64,000 nucleotides of DNA from Buxus sempervirens. Lineage: Eukaryota; Streptophyta; Magnoliopsida; Buxales; Buxaceae. The stretch is from positions 7,238,150-7,302,149 of the forward strand of contig OX387188.1 in assembly GCA_947561395.2 (NCBI GenBank). The letters run 5' to 3'. The position numbers were made by a program, and so were the translations under genes. The notes beneath the pieces are model-generated. The model searched no databases and was not told the DNA's origin. It worked only from the letters and a program-made list of their open reading frames with translations. Every line of letters starts with the position of its first letter. Position 1 is the first letter of the stretch. Positions 21,438-32,546 of the stretch are shown here, piece after piece.

Positions 21438-24246
21438 TCAATCCGCCTCGCCTCTACCTCGCCATCGCTGCCGGATGAAGAAATGATCGGAGAAGCGCTG
21501 GCTAGCCGGAGAAGACGGCTCAGCAGGAGTCGAAAGACTAGCAGGAGGCACCGGGTCTGCAGGAGGCGCAGGATCGGTAGAAGAGGTTGGAGCTGGAACT
21601 GGATCATCCCGAGACAGGTCCATGAAGCAGGAGACTGAAGTATCCGTCGCCAAAGGGACCAGCTCCAGAATCTGGGAATCCTCGGCAGGAGGAGAGGGAT
21701 CTGTGGGGTCCGCTGCGTCACGCACCTCTGCCACCTCGGGCTCAGCTACATTAGGCATCCCCTCCTCTCTCACGGGCTCGGCCACCTCGGGAACCATAGG
21801 AGCCTCTAAGTCACCCTCCGCTGTCTCAGGAGTGGTCTCCGGCTCAGATACAGGAGTGGTCTCAGATACAGGCACGGCCTCTGGCATCTCAGCTGACTCA
21901 GGAACTGCAGCAGCAGAGGTCGCCTCGGCCGCCACCTCACACTCTCTCTCTGGGATCTCTGTAGCTCCTAAGGAAAAGGATAGAGTGCGAGAGCTGGATG
22001 GAGAAGCCGCCACATCCTCCTGAAAGGCAAAGACAGATTGATCAGAAGCAGAAAAAATAAAGGAAAAAATACAGAAACTGAAAAAGACAGACCTGAGCTC
22101 CTGAAGGCCCCGCCTGGCCCTGAGCACTGGCCAACTGGGCCCGCAAGTCAGCAATAAGAGCGGCCTGCCCAGTGATGATGACGTCGCTCTCAGCAATGGC
22201 GGCGTCTCTCTCAGCCAGCTGGCGCTCCAGATCCGCATATCTAGCCCGGACCTCCTCTAGCTGTGCCTCCTGAAATGAGATAAGAAGAGAAAAGATATCA
22301 GTAAATAAGAAAGGAAGACTAAAAGACTGCACAAGGAAAGGAGATTCATACCGTGGTGTCATATAGGCGGATCACCACCCCTCCTATCTAAGTAACTCCA
22401 CCTCGAACGGGCATGGGCTGCATAAGACAACCCACTGAAACCTGCCCGAACCAGGTATCATAGTCACCATCAACCAAAAGGGCATCTCCTGCCTCCCACT
22501 CACTGAAGTGAGCAGGGTCGAATGGACCAGGAGGGGTGAAGGAGGCTGTAGCTGGAGGAGCCACTGGGATCCGGAGCTTGCCAGTATGCTGGAAGAAGAA
22601 TCGCTCGCCGAGGTACCATATGCTACCCAACTGCCCGATGAAGAATGGGTACCTCTGGCGCCGCTGATCCAAGGCAAAAGCGTCGTCCACAAAGGGCTGA
22701 AAAGCCAACTCGTCGTGCAGACCATCGAGACGAGGAACAGAGAGCTGAGGATAAACAGAGGAGAATGTCAGATTCTGACAAAAAAGGGAAAAAAGAAAAG
22801 AAAGAAAGAAAAGAAGAAAGTGCTTACCTCTCTCCTGAAGGTCCTGTCCAGGTGAGCTCTGGCCGACCTAGGGGGACTCTTCTCTGAGTCACGCCTAATC
22901 CGATTCCACCGGCGGGCCAAGGGAAACGTCCCCTCAGGCAGTGTGGAGGTAGGACGAAAATGGGCCACGTAGACCCGAGCAAAGAACTAAAAGAAAAAAA
23001 AAAAAGAGATAAGCAAAGACAAAAAAGAGAAGAAAAAGAAAAAAAGAAAAAAGAAAAAAAAAGAGAGAAAAAGAAAAAGAAAGAAGAAAAAAGAAAGAAA
23101 GTCATTTATACCTATAAAAAGGGCCAGAAAAACCTGCAACCCACTCCGGCCCCTCTGGGAGAGGATAGGCCAGAAACCACTCGTCGTAGGCCTGCTAACA
23201 AGGTGCCATAGACAAGCTGGCACCAGGCATACTCCCTCGCTCGGTGCAGATCCCGAAGAAGACTCAGAAAATGGGGACTGACTGAAGTAGTATCCTCCAA
23301 GCAGAAGCAGGATCCCATCATCAGGAGGAAAAGAAATCTGAAGGCCACGGGAAAACTGGGATGCTCCACAGCTAAAGTGCTATATAAGTGCTATATCCCC
23401 TCTGCAGAAATGTCTCCCTCAACCAGGTCCGGGAAATGCGGGTGATCCTGCTCCTATCCCACGCCCCCACGGGCATCTCATCATATCCCAAGAGCTCGGC
23501 GATCTCCAAATCCGCCGGCCGATCCATCTCAGTGATGACATCTCCAGTCATCCTGATCCCGGTAATGAGAGCGAAGTCGGAGGGGCGAATACCAATCTCC
23601 ACGTCAGGCAGATGAAAGCTCAAGGTCTCTGGGAAGAATCGCTCCATCAGGGCCAAGATCAAAGGCCGATCCTGACGAACGCCGGTGATGGTGATGAAAG
23701 GGCCAAATCCAAAACAGCCCATCTCTCGACGCAAAGGAGTCGAACAGGCCGCTACTACATCAGCAAAAAGGGCCCAGCTCTCGCGGAAATGAGAAGAAGG
23801 ATAAGCAAGAGGGATGTCCGCCCTGACGCCCGCTGAAGGATGCGTCGTCAAACTATGGAGGAGAGAGGTATCTCGGATCTGATCCGCTATCTCCGCAGGA
23901 ATGGCAACACGAGTCACCCGGGCTCCTGCCCTCTCTCTGCGACGAGCTCCCCTACGCTCTCGAACCTCGGCAACGGGCTAGAAAAGCAAATGAGAGGGTT
24001 TCAGATTGAATGTAGCAAAAGGGAGGTTTTTTTTTTGAAAAGAAGAGAGAATACCTCGGGTGCCGACTCCAACGAATCCCCGGACGCCCCCGAGTCTGAA
24101 TCTGAAAGCTCCAGACTGCTGGGAGAAGAAGGATCAGGGTCCGGCTCGGCCCTAGAAGAAGAGGCCACATCGGCCGGGTCCCTCTGAACCCTCGAAGATG
24201 AAGGCTCATCTGCGGGACCCCGGGAAGTGCGACGTGTACGGGCCAT
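21438..24246 (-). pseudogene. Antisense extra gene 2 of A: plant mobile domain, six exon-like blocks
   Basis: Blocks on the minus strand, bounded by GT..AG signals: 24,246-24,055 (basic start MARTRRTSRG, then Ser/Asp-rich); 23,977 to about 23,112 (plant mobile domain, LALMERFFPETLSFHLP, IGIRPSDFALITGIRMTG); 22,987-22,828 (VAHFRPTSTLPEGTFPLARR); 22,744 to about 22,351; 22,270-22,094 (coiled coil LEEVRARYADLERQLAER); and 22,021-21,438 (long acidic Pro/Ala/Glu/Ser tail). The pure A/G tract at 22,985-23,100 is intron. PMD proteins of hosts act in transposon silencing and development (MAIL1/MAIN type). Retention of introns fits antisense placement, since genomic RNA would not splice them. A couple of breaks in this copy. 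Confidence 0.75.
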
Positions 24247-25648
24247 CTACAAGACCAATTGCAGGGAGAAATTCTTTATGTTTTTTTTAATAAAATCATT
24301 ATATTTGCTTTCATGTTTCCGTTAGTTTTGATTTTCTTTGGCTTAATCGAATTCATTTTGTTTGCAGAAGAAACGAAGATCGGAGGAAACACTTCAGCAA
24401 GTGTCCGGCCGAATCAAGATTTGATTCCTTTCAGAAATCTTTATTAGTCTTTTATTACTAGTTTGGCTATAAGAATGATACACAGGAAATAAAATCCCTA
24501 TGCATCTTTCTTGTATGTCAGAAAAGTGAAAGTATACTTATATGCTGAAAGAAGCTTAAAAATTCTTAAGTGGTTTATTAATTGTAAAATATTGATGTAT
24601 TGACAAAGTGTCTAAAGTCCCTAAATTTATTATTTCAGGGTGTCAACCAAAGAACAATCAAGGCATGATATGGGCTGCTTAGTGTTTGCCTATTCCCGGG
24701 CAAAGTATTAGGGTGCTCCAGGATCATGAAATTGGCAAAATAAATCAAAGGCCCTATAAGAAGACAATGGCAGGAGCTATCCCTACAAATTATCAGAACA
24801 CAAATCCATGGCAGGGCATCATACAAAAGCCAAGTCCATGCAATCATAAGACACCTTGGAAACAGAAATCAGAAAATTGCAAGCTACATATGCAAAAATC
24901 AGAGTGTCATTAGCATTCAAGGCATTCCAAAAATTGGTCAAGTCAATGTAGCAAACCATGGCACAATAACAAATGAAATTTAGTGCTGCACTGAGATTCA
25001 TGTTCACAGACAATAGCTGAAAGGAAATAATCAGAATGTGAGCAAGTAACCAAAATCATGCTGGAAATCCGAGCAATACAAGTCACGGTTCAAGTCAATA
25101 CAGGCAATGGGCACATGTAAAATTGGGGATTTTCTCCCATCAACAATTAAGCAACCAAGGCATTCAATCAAGGACAAAGAATCAAAATCATGCCTACAAC
25201 AAATTCATCCAATCAGGAAATATAAGCATGGATTTTCGGATGAAGAAATTGCAAAGGAAATCCAGGTTCGGCCACTTACTTGTTCTGGTCGACAAGAGAA
25301 AGATTGGACAATGTTTGTCTCACCAGGGATTCAGGAACAAGCAATCACCACCACCGAATGATGGAGATGATCCAGTAAAGTGGGCCTGTGCGAGGGGAAA
25401 TCCCAAGAACCAAGGAGAAACACTGGCGCGGCAAGGAGTAGAGTTTTGCTTGAATATGGCCAATGCAGCAGTTCACCGAAGAGAATGAAGTTCGCCGGAA
25501 AAGCAGAAGCCGCCGGATAGCAGAAAGTCTTCGCCGGAGGAGAGGGGAAGAAGACCGGAACCAAACCACGGTCGCCAGAGAAGAAGGTAAGCTCCGATAG
25601 TCGAGGGTTTTCGCGAACGAAATGAAGCCAGGCGCGGTCGTGGCCGCG
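24247..25648. other. Upstream region of antisense gene 2
   Basis: No coding region recognised. An acceptor-like TTGGTCTTGTAG directly precedes the ATG on the minus strand, so a 5' UTR intron reaching toward the promoter near 25.65 kb is likely. Confidence 0.45.
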
Positions 25649-25765
25649 TTTATATGAAACCTAGAAAACCGCACACACAGAACGGTTGGTATTAATATTG
25701 TTGAAAACCGCACATACAGCACGGTTGAAATCGAAAATGCTAAAAACCGCATGTTCAGTACGGTT
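25649..25765 (-). promoter_or_regulatory. Promoter-like region of antisense gene 2
   Basis: Minus-strand CATATAAA (25,656-25,649). Directly upstream are three dyads at 25667-25687, 25706-25726 and 25745-25765, spaced 39 bases apart centre to centre. Same arrangement as at gene 1. Confidence 0.55.
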
Positions 25766-26094
25766 GGCACCCAGCAATGAATTTTCAAAACCTTTTCCAA
25801 TCTCTTTCAAAAGACCTATGTCCAGGATAGTTGTGAATTGCAAGAAGCACCACCCTATCAACTTTTGCTTTAAAAATTTGCTCAAATCTTACTTCATAGC
25901 CACGAGTGCTCTGTGAGACGCGAGAAGAGGATTTGCCTCTTAAGGTTAGGGACTTTTCATCAGATCCTCTAAACAAATTCTTTTTCAAAAATCAAGTCGG
26001 AATTCTTGTAGCTTATGATCAAATGGACATGATCTTGGGAAGCGCAATTTGCGGGTCTTTTTGCTCTCCGCTGTTAATTGATTCCAATTCCAGC

Positions 26095-26107
26095 GAAGAG
26101 GGGGCAG
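26095..26107 (+). other. Polypurine tract, element A
   Basis: GAAGAGGGGGCA directly before the 3' LTR. It primes plus-strand DNA synthesis. C has GCAAAGAGGGAC at the same place. Confidence 0.7.
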
Positions 26108-26108
26108 T

Positions 26109-28511
26109 TGTAGACACCCCAAATTGCACTTCCATAAGAGAGAACCTTCAAAAGAACTTTAAAAGTCTTATTTGAGCCTTGACATATGTCAAACACTCAA
26201 GAACTCTCAAAATTGGTGCCAACCGTACTGTGTCTGCGGTTTTTTATAATTTTGGTCTCAACCGCTCTGTATGTGCGGTTGCAACCGCACACACAGCACG
26301 GTTGATATCCATGCTTGTTGCGTGGGCTGCCACGTGGCTTCGCGAAGCTTCGGCCGTTGAGCCACGTCGACAGCAATCATGACGAGCGTAACTGAATTGA
26401 ACCGCCTTGTATGTGCGGTTTGGTTAAATTTGTATATGAACCGCACTTTGAGTGACGGTTGTGTTGAAACCGTACTGTGTATGCGGTTTTGGCTGTTTCG
26501 GGGATTTGCGAAATGGCTCGATCTCTGAGCCTTATTTACGCATATTACCTCTCTCTTGGGGACTTGAACTCCCTATTTCACCCTCCGAAACTTGCTGAAT
26601 TACTCCAATTCAAGCCTTGGAGGAGAATTGGAATAATCTAGAAGGCCTTTTTGGCCTACCCTTGGGACTCTTCTACCCCTGACTTGGCCTATAAATAGAG
26701 GGGTCCTCCTCTTGCAAATGGCTGATAATTTGAAGCTTGGAAGCTCTGCAAGAAGAGGAGAAACTTTGCTGGATTGCTACCTCAAGTGTTCAAGCTACCT
26801 AAGGTAAAGTCCTGATTACATTTCCAGCTTCTCCTTTACATTCCAACTCCCAACTTCTACCTTTCTTGTAGTGTAAGGCCAGTTTGTGGTTGTTTGCAAA
26901 CCCCAAACCCCTTCCAAAGTACCTGGGAATCCTCTCTAGCCGTAAAACGTGAAGAGAGAGCCTTGGGAAAAGGAAGGTGGAATGGATCCTCTAGGCTTAG
27001 AACCTACAAATGATGAAAAGCAGGCTGTCTGGTTATTTTGAACCTTTGAATGCTTATATCTATTTTTTTATTTGGAGAAGATGCAGGAATCCATGCTCTC
27101 AATAGCAAGGGATTCAAATCTTCTCTTAGTTAGGTATTTTTCACATTATCACACACTTTTCACTGTTTTTTTGCAAGAATAGGCTAGATCCAGGATCTTC
27201 CATGCAATATGGAAAATCTGAGATCATTGGCCTTAAAATGAATTTTAGAACTTCATGAGTTGGGTTTTTGTTGATTTTTAAGGTTTTGGTCGAGTCCACA
27301 TGCACTGGTTTCCATTTTTCTATTCAAAATCTTCAAAACAGGGCAGATCTATGGCCTGTCTTGGAATGCTTATAATTTCATCCCCCGGATGAATTTTTTA
27401 GTGATTCCAAAGACATGTGATAGATGGATATGCCTATTTTATATCTGGAAAATTTCGTCCACTTTCATGTAGCCAATTTTTGACACCATCTGTTCAAAGT
27501 CTGTAAGTCAGTTCAGCCCAGATTACTGAACTTGCCGCTTTGATGGTGCACTGTTTATTCAATTTTAATCCGTTTTGAGTGATTCAAATTTCTGAGTTTT
27601 CTTTGAGAAGTCTATTGTTATTTCCAACTGGTTTCAGCAGATTTTGATTTGATATGAGGCCTGTGTGCTTGATTGACTCAGAGGTGCTCGCTGGCATAGT
27701 CCAGAGCTAATCTGTGGTCTTCTAGGCCTATTCAAGAGAGCACACAAGTCGCATCCGGATAGAGTTTGGAGTGAGACCTTTTCCTTTTGAAAGAGGGAAT
27801 TACATACTTCCTCCATGCCAATTTTTATGGAATTTTATTGAGCCAAACTCCACGAATAGGACTTTGAAAATGCCTACTCATCACTTTTTCCAAGTTATAA
27901 ACAGAAGATTTCAGATGTGGATTTCTCTCTCGTTTTAAATCGAATTGAGCTGAATCTTTTACTGTATACTCTACTATATACCAGTTTTCTAATGGCCTTG
28001 GTTTTACTGGATTTGGATTTAAATTGAGTAAGTTATGGTTAATCGAAGCTTTCAGGCTTTTTTGATCTCATTTCTCCATATTTGCCTTAGCTTGGTTTTC
28101 TTTGTTTTTTACTTTGATTTTATTCACTCATGAAGTCTTAGGAGTGACGGATCCACAAAGAGAGTCTAAGCTCATTAGACTTCTCATGTGGAATGGTCAC
28201 ATACATTGTGCTTGTTATAAGCACTTTTTCATCCATTTCATTAGCAAACAATTTAGAGCATAAGCAAGCATGTGGCAACCGTCTTAGACGGATGAGTAGG
28301 GGTGCCTAACACCTTCCCCTGCTCATAAATAATTCCCCTTACCCAATCTCTGGATTTTCCATATATTAGAGCTACTTTGGCTCTATTTGGCTTAGATGAT
28401 GCATTTGGTGTCCATTCACACCTTAAAATGGATGGTGGCGACTCTTTACATTTACCGATCCCCGCGTGATGATATCGGAGGTCATCCTAGATGACAAATC
28501 CATGTCTCACA
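26109..28511 (+). repeat. Element A 3' LTR
   Basis: Same length as the 5' LTR (2,403 bp) with about 28 differences including two single-base indels, counted by eye. Followed by CTTCC (28,512-28,516). Confidence 0.95.
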
Positions 28512-28644
28512 CTTCCATGGCATTATCCACATTATAATAATCTCCACTTATATTTTCTACATTAAAATGCAAGACAAGTTAAGTTTTCTAACAATTATCC
28601 GCATTCAAATAGTATAACCACTAACCAACAATAAAAAATTGAAT

Positions 28645-29657
28645 TTAGTTACCTGAAGATCCACTTATCCAATCTCGACTACATATCAAAGCTTCTACAT
28701 TTTGTGGTGTAAGAGAGCTACGATATTGATCTAAAGTTCTTCCTCCAACACTGAAAGCTACCTCTGATGCAACTGTTGATATAGGAATCATCGAAACATC
28801 ACAAGCCATAGCAGAAAGTTCAGGAAATCGGTATTCCACTGACTTCCAATATAGCAAAATATCCAATGGCAGCTTCCGATTATAAGTTTGTTTTTCTAAG
28901 TACATCTCTAACTGTGATTTCTTTGTCACAGAAGCACAATTTTGGCTCTCAAATGTATCATAATCCTACAATGTAAAAAATTAGAAATTTGATAACACTA
29001 ACACAAGTATAAAATAAAATAAAATGAGAATTCCTCATTACCAGCATTTCCTCACCACTATCAATGTCATCATTTACAGGGCCTTGACTAAGAACTGAGC
29101 TTGGTAATGGAGCCCTAGAGGAAGATGAAGATGAATGACTTATGTACTCATTGAACAGTGAATAAAGTGCCTTACGTACAACATTAACGTGATTTTTTCC
29201 TTCACTACTACCATAAAGCTTTGAGTATGAGTAGTCTATCATCTTCAATTTATAACGAGGGTCCAAAACTACTACAATAGAAAGACTTACACTGTAATCT
29301 GCCCAATACTTATCAAACTTTCCTTGCATCCGTTGAGCCATATTTATCATAAATGTATCATTTCCTTCCAACTCCTCTTTCAACTTAAGTTGTATCCTCA
29401 AAACCCCTTGAAAGTACAAATTTGCAGTAGTGTACTTGCTTCCCGAAAATGACTTTGTAAGATCATAAAACACTTTAAAAAATTTAGTAATCTTCTCAAT
29501 CCTTTTCTATTCCTCTTCTGATGGACAATCTTGATAATTTGCATCAGAAAATGCCAAGTGGCGGAATGCATTTCGATAAAACAAGGCACTTTCAAGCATC
29601 AAATACGTGGAGTTCTACCTTGTAGGAACATCCTGCCTTAAGCCTTTCTTTCTCTCC
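28645..29657 (-). pseudogene. hAT transposase, C-terminal half
   Basis: The minus strand reads LRQDVPTR then NSTYLMLESALFYR (about 29,636 down), a DUF4413-type RNase-H-fold segment (SGSKYTTANLYFQ, KFDKYWADYS, VVLDPRYKL) and the hAT dimerisation domain (PISTVASEVAFSVGGRTLD, LTPQNVEALICSRDW). A canonical intron (GT at 29,041 to AG at 28,966, 76 bases) joins the last two in phase. Two in-frame TAG codons (29,617-29,615 and 29,509-29,507) stand where the family has conserved Trp (TRWNSTY and EEEWKRI), so this copy is dead. The BED zinc finger and the first catalytic part are missing because element B interrupts. Transposase would act by cut-and-paste on the hAT termini. Confidence 0.85.
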
Positions 29658-32526
29658 TATCGACACTCCAAAATTGCACGATTTTTGATAAATCTTAAAG
29701 GACAGAAATATTTTATTGGAATTTTCAATTCTTAGCATTGGGTTTGAGATCCTTAACCCATTAAATCCAAAAACGCAGAGGAAAAGCCCAAATTCAATCT
29801 TTTGCGCAAAGTCAAACTTTTCCGATTGAATTTTATTGACTTTTGACCCCAAAAAATGAAATATTTTTGGAGGTAAGATTTCAAGTTGATTTTTCCTGGT
29901 AATCAGGTTTTTCACAATGTTATTGCATAAATGAATTTTTTGGGTCTTTAAATCTTAACAAATACCTTGGTATTAGCATGTTAAATCTTTTTACCGGACC
30001 TGAAAAACCGGAATTTAGCCTTGAACTGGAAAGTTGACTCTTTATTCACTGGTAATTTGGGTCTAGAACTATTTTTAATGGATTCAAATGGGGGGGGGGG
30101 GTGTTTGCTTATTTACATATGATATCTTAAGTAAATGGAGATTATACGAGGACATTTACTTAATGATATTACATGTAAATAAGTATTGTCTGTGTAGGTA
30201 AGGCTCAAACCCAACCAGAAAGGTACTGACCGCACATATAGTGTGGTTTTTGGTCGTTTGGTCTCAACCGCACTGTATGTGCAGTTTCGACCGAAAATAC
30301 AGTGCGGTTGCAGTTCACACTTCTCTCGTGCACGCAAGTGGGCTGTCACGTGGCTTCTAGAAGCCCAAGCCGTTAGGCCACGTCGGCAGCAATCATTGGA
30401 GCGTAACTGAATTTTGACCGTTCTGTATATGCGGTTTATGGGATTTTGCATTGCAACCGCATACAGACGGCGGTTTGCCCTAAACCGCACCATGTAGGTG
30501 GTTTCGGTCATTTACGAAAAGACTCAGGATCTGAGCCTTATTTACGCATATTACCTCTCTCTGGGAGACTTGAACTCCCTTTTTTACCCTTTGAAACTTA
30601 TAGATTTATACCAATTCAAGCCTGTAATTTGAATTGGAATAATCTAGAAGGATTTATTGGCATACCCTTGGGACTTTTATACCCTTGGCTGTGCCTATAA
30701 ATAGAGGGGTCCTCCTCTTGCAAAGGCCTGATAATTTGAAGCTTGGAAGCTCTAAAAGAAGAAGTGAACCTTTGCCGGATTGCTGTCTCAAGACTCTCAA
30801 GCTACTAAGGTAAGGTCCTAGTTATTTTTCTAGTCTTTTCATTACATTTCAGTACTCTCACCTTCTACCTTTCTGTAATGTAAGGCCAATATTGTGTTTG
30901 CAAACCCAAACCACATCCAAAGTACCTAAAGCACCCTCTCTAGCAGTAAAACGTGAAGAGAGAGCTTGGGGAAATGGTTGTTGGAATGGAACCTTAAGCT
31001 TAGAACCATCTTGTGATGAAGAGCTTGCATATTGATTGTTTTTGCACATATGGTTGCTTTTCTGGAGTGATTGTGTTTTGAATCTAGAGAAAAACACTGT
31101 GATCTATGCTCTCTATAGCATTTGATCCCTGTTTGCTCCTAGAAAAATGATTTCCACCATGAACACGCACTTTTCACCTCTTTTTCGTCAAGAATAGGTC
31201 AGATCTTGGATTCACCATGTTTAATATGGTAAATCTGAGATCCTTGGCCTTAGAGTAAACTCTTAGGACTTCATGAGAGTGTTTTTGATTTCAAGCCAGT
31301 TTGGTTGAATCCATTGCACACATGCACTGGTTTTACTCTTTTACTCAAGGTTTTCAAAACATGACAGCACCTGTACCTTGTCTTAGAACGCTCATAACTT
31401 CATTATCCGGATGAAATTTTGAGTGATTCTAAAGCCATGTGATAGGTGGGAATATCTAGTTTATATCTGGAAAATTTCATCAATTTTTATGAAGCCATTT
31501 TTTGATACCATCTGGTCAAAGTCGGCAAGTCAGTTCAATTCAGATTATTGAACTTGTCACTTTGATCGAGCACCACTTGCTCATTTTAAATCCGTTTTGA
31601 GTGATTTTAATCTCTATGTTTTCCTTGAGGAGTCTATTTTCAAATCCAACTAATTTCAAGAGTTTTCACTTTGATTTGTGTCTTGTGTGCTTGATTGACC
31701 TAGAGCTGCTCTGTAGCAGAGTTCTAGGTTAATCTGTGATCCTCTAGGCATGTTAGAGAGGTCACACAAGTCACGAATGGATGGAATTTTGTGTGAGGCC
31801 TATTTCGTTTGAAAGATGGCACCTCATAATTCATCCATGCGGGTTTTCAAGGATTTATATGGAGCCAAACTCCACGAATAGGTTTTCAAAATTGCCTGCT
31901 CATTAATTTTTCTGATTTACAACAGCAGATTTGATTGAGTATTCCTCTCTCGTTTTAAATTAGATTGAGCTGGATTTTTTTTAATGAGTATTCTACTTTA
32001 TACCAGCTTTCTAATAGCTTTGGTTTCATTTGATTTGAGTTTAATTCGAAGGATTTATGGTTTCATTCTTCTACCAAATTCTCCGAATTTGCTTTGGTTT
32101 GATTTTTTTCGATCTTTACTTTGATTTTTACTTACTCATGAAGTCCTAGAGGTGATGTATCCATAGAGAGGGTCCAGGATTTATTGGACTACTCAAGTGG
32201 AGGAATCACACATGTGTTTGGTCATTTTCAAGAACCTTTTAATTGTTTTGATTAGCAAGTACTTTTTTTAAGCATGAACAGCATATGACAACCATCTTGT
32301 ACGGATGAGTGGGGGTACCTAACACCTTCTCCTGCTTATAACCTAATCCCCTTACCTGATCTCTGGATTTAACCATGACCTAGAGTTACTTTTAACTCTA
32401 TTTTTGCATCTTTATGATCCCTTTGGTGTCCATTCACACCTTAACTTGAATGGTGGCAACTCCTTATTTTTGTCAAATCCTGCGTGATGATGAGGAAGTC
32501 ATCTAGGTGATTTTCTATGTCTCACA
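29658..32526 (+). repeat. Element B 5' LTR
   Basis: The CGACACTCCAAAATTGCAC start resembles A's LTR start, and TATGTCTCACA ends it at 32,526. From about 30,200 it aligns loosely with A's LTR (dyads, TATA, donor GTAAGG at 30,810). The first 500 bases have no match in A and include a G10 run near 30,093, so the exact start is uncertain. Confidence 0.6.
30228..30503. promoter_or_regulatory. CCG-N11-CGG dyad cluster, LTR of B
   Basis: Six sites at 30228, 30266, 30289, 30416, 30455 and 30483 (each 21 bp). All have 11-base spacing; three have one arm changed by a single base. The TATA box is at 30,696-30,704. Confidence 0.75.
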
Positions 32527-32528
32527 AT

Positions 32529-32546
32529 TGGCGACTCCGTTGGGGA
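32529..32546 (+). other. Primer-binding site, element B
   Basis: TGGCGACTCCGTTGGGGA, two bases after the LTR; the same sequence as in C. Confidence 0.7.

Larger units (their letters stand above)
5159..28511 (+). mobile_element. Element A: Tat/Ogre-type Ty3/gypsy retrotransposon
   Basis: A 23.35-kb element with 2,403-bp LTRs (5159-7561 and 26109-28511), matching 5-bp target duplications, primer-binding site, long leader, gag, protease, RT, RNase H, archaeal-type second RNase H, integrase, and a 7.8-kb 3' region carrying two antisense genes before the polypurine tract. The dual RNase H and the extra antisense genes are hallmarks of the Tat lineage. Counting by eye, the LTRs differ at about 28 positions (about 1.2%), so insertion is recent: under half a million years at a grass-like rate, longer at tree rates. 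Structurally whole. The coding part carries only a handful of breaks, mostly in gag-pro, so this copy is a young fossil. Confidence 0.95.
2211..29657 (-). mobile_element. hAT (Ac-like) transposon, split by element A
   Basis: A terminal sequence TAGAGCTGGCAACGGG at 2211 has the form of plant Ac-like hAT termini. Across element A, at 28,645-29,657, the minus strand encodes the C-terminal half of a hAT transposase. Removing A (which duplicated CTTCC) leaves one stretch, 2,211-5,158 joined to 28,517-29,657, with the transposase reading toward the terminus, so 2211 would be its 3' end. The 5' half should lie beyond element B, which interrupts at about 29,658, and is not in the window. The eight bases before the terminus, ATAAAAGG (2203-2210), are the predicted target duplication. 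That the terminus and transposase belong to one element is inference. Confidence 0.6.

Noticed and set aside
21622-22023. Ser/Gly-rich plus-strand frame
   Set aside because: Shadow of the Pro/Ala/Glu-rich last exon of antisense gene 2 on the other strand.
22768-23211. Lys/Glu-rich (plus) and Phe-rich (minus) open frames
   Set aside because: They translate a pure A/G tract that lies in an intron of antisense gene 2.
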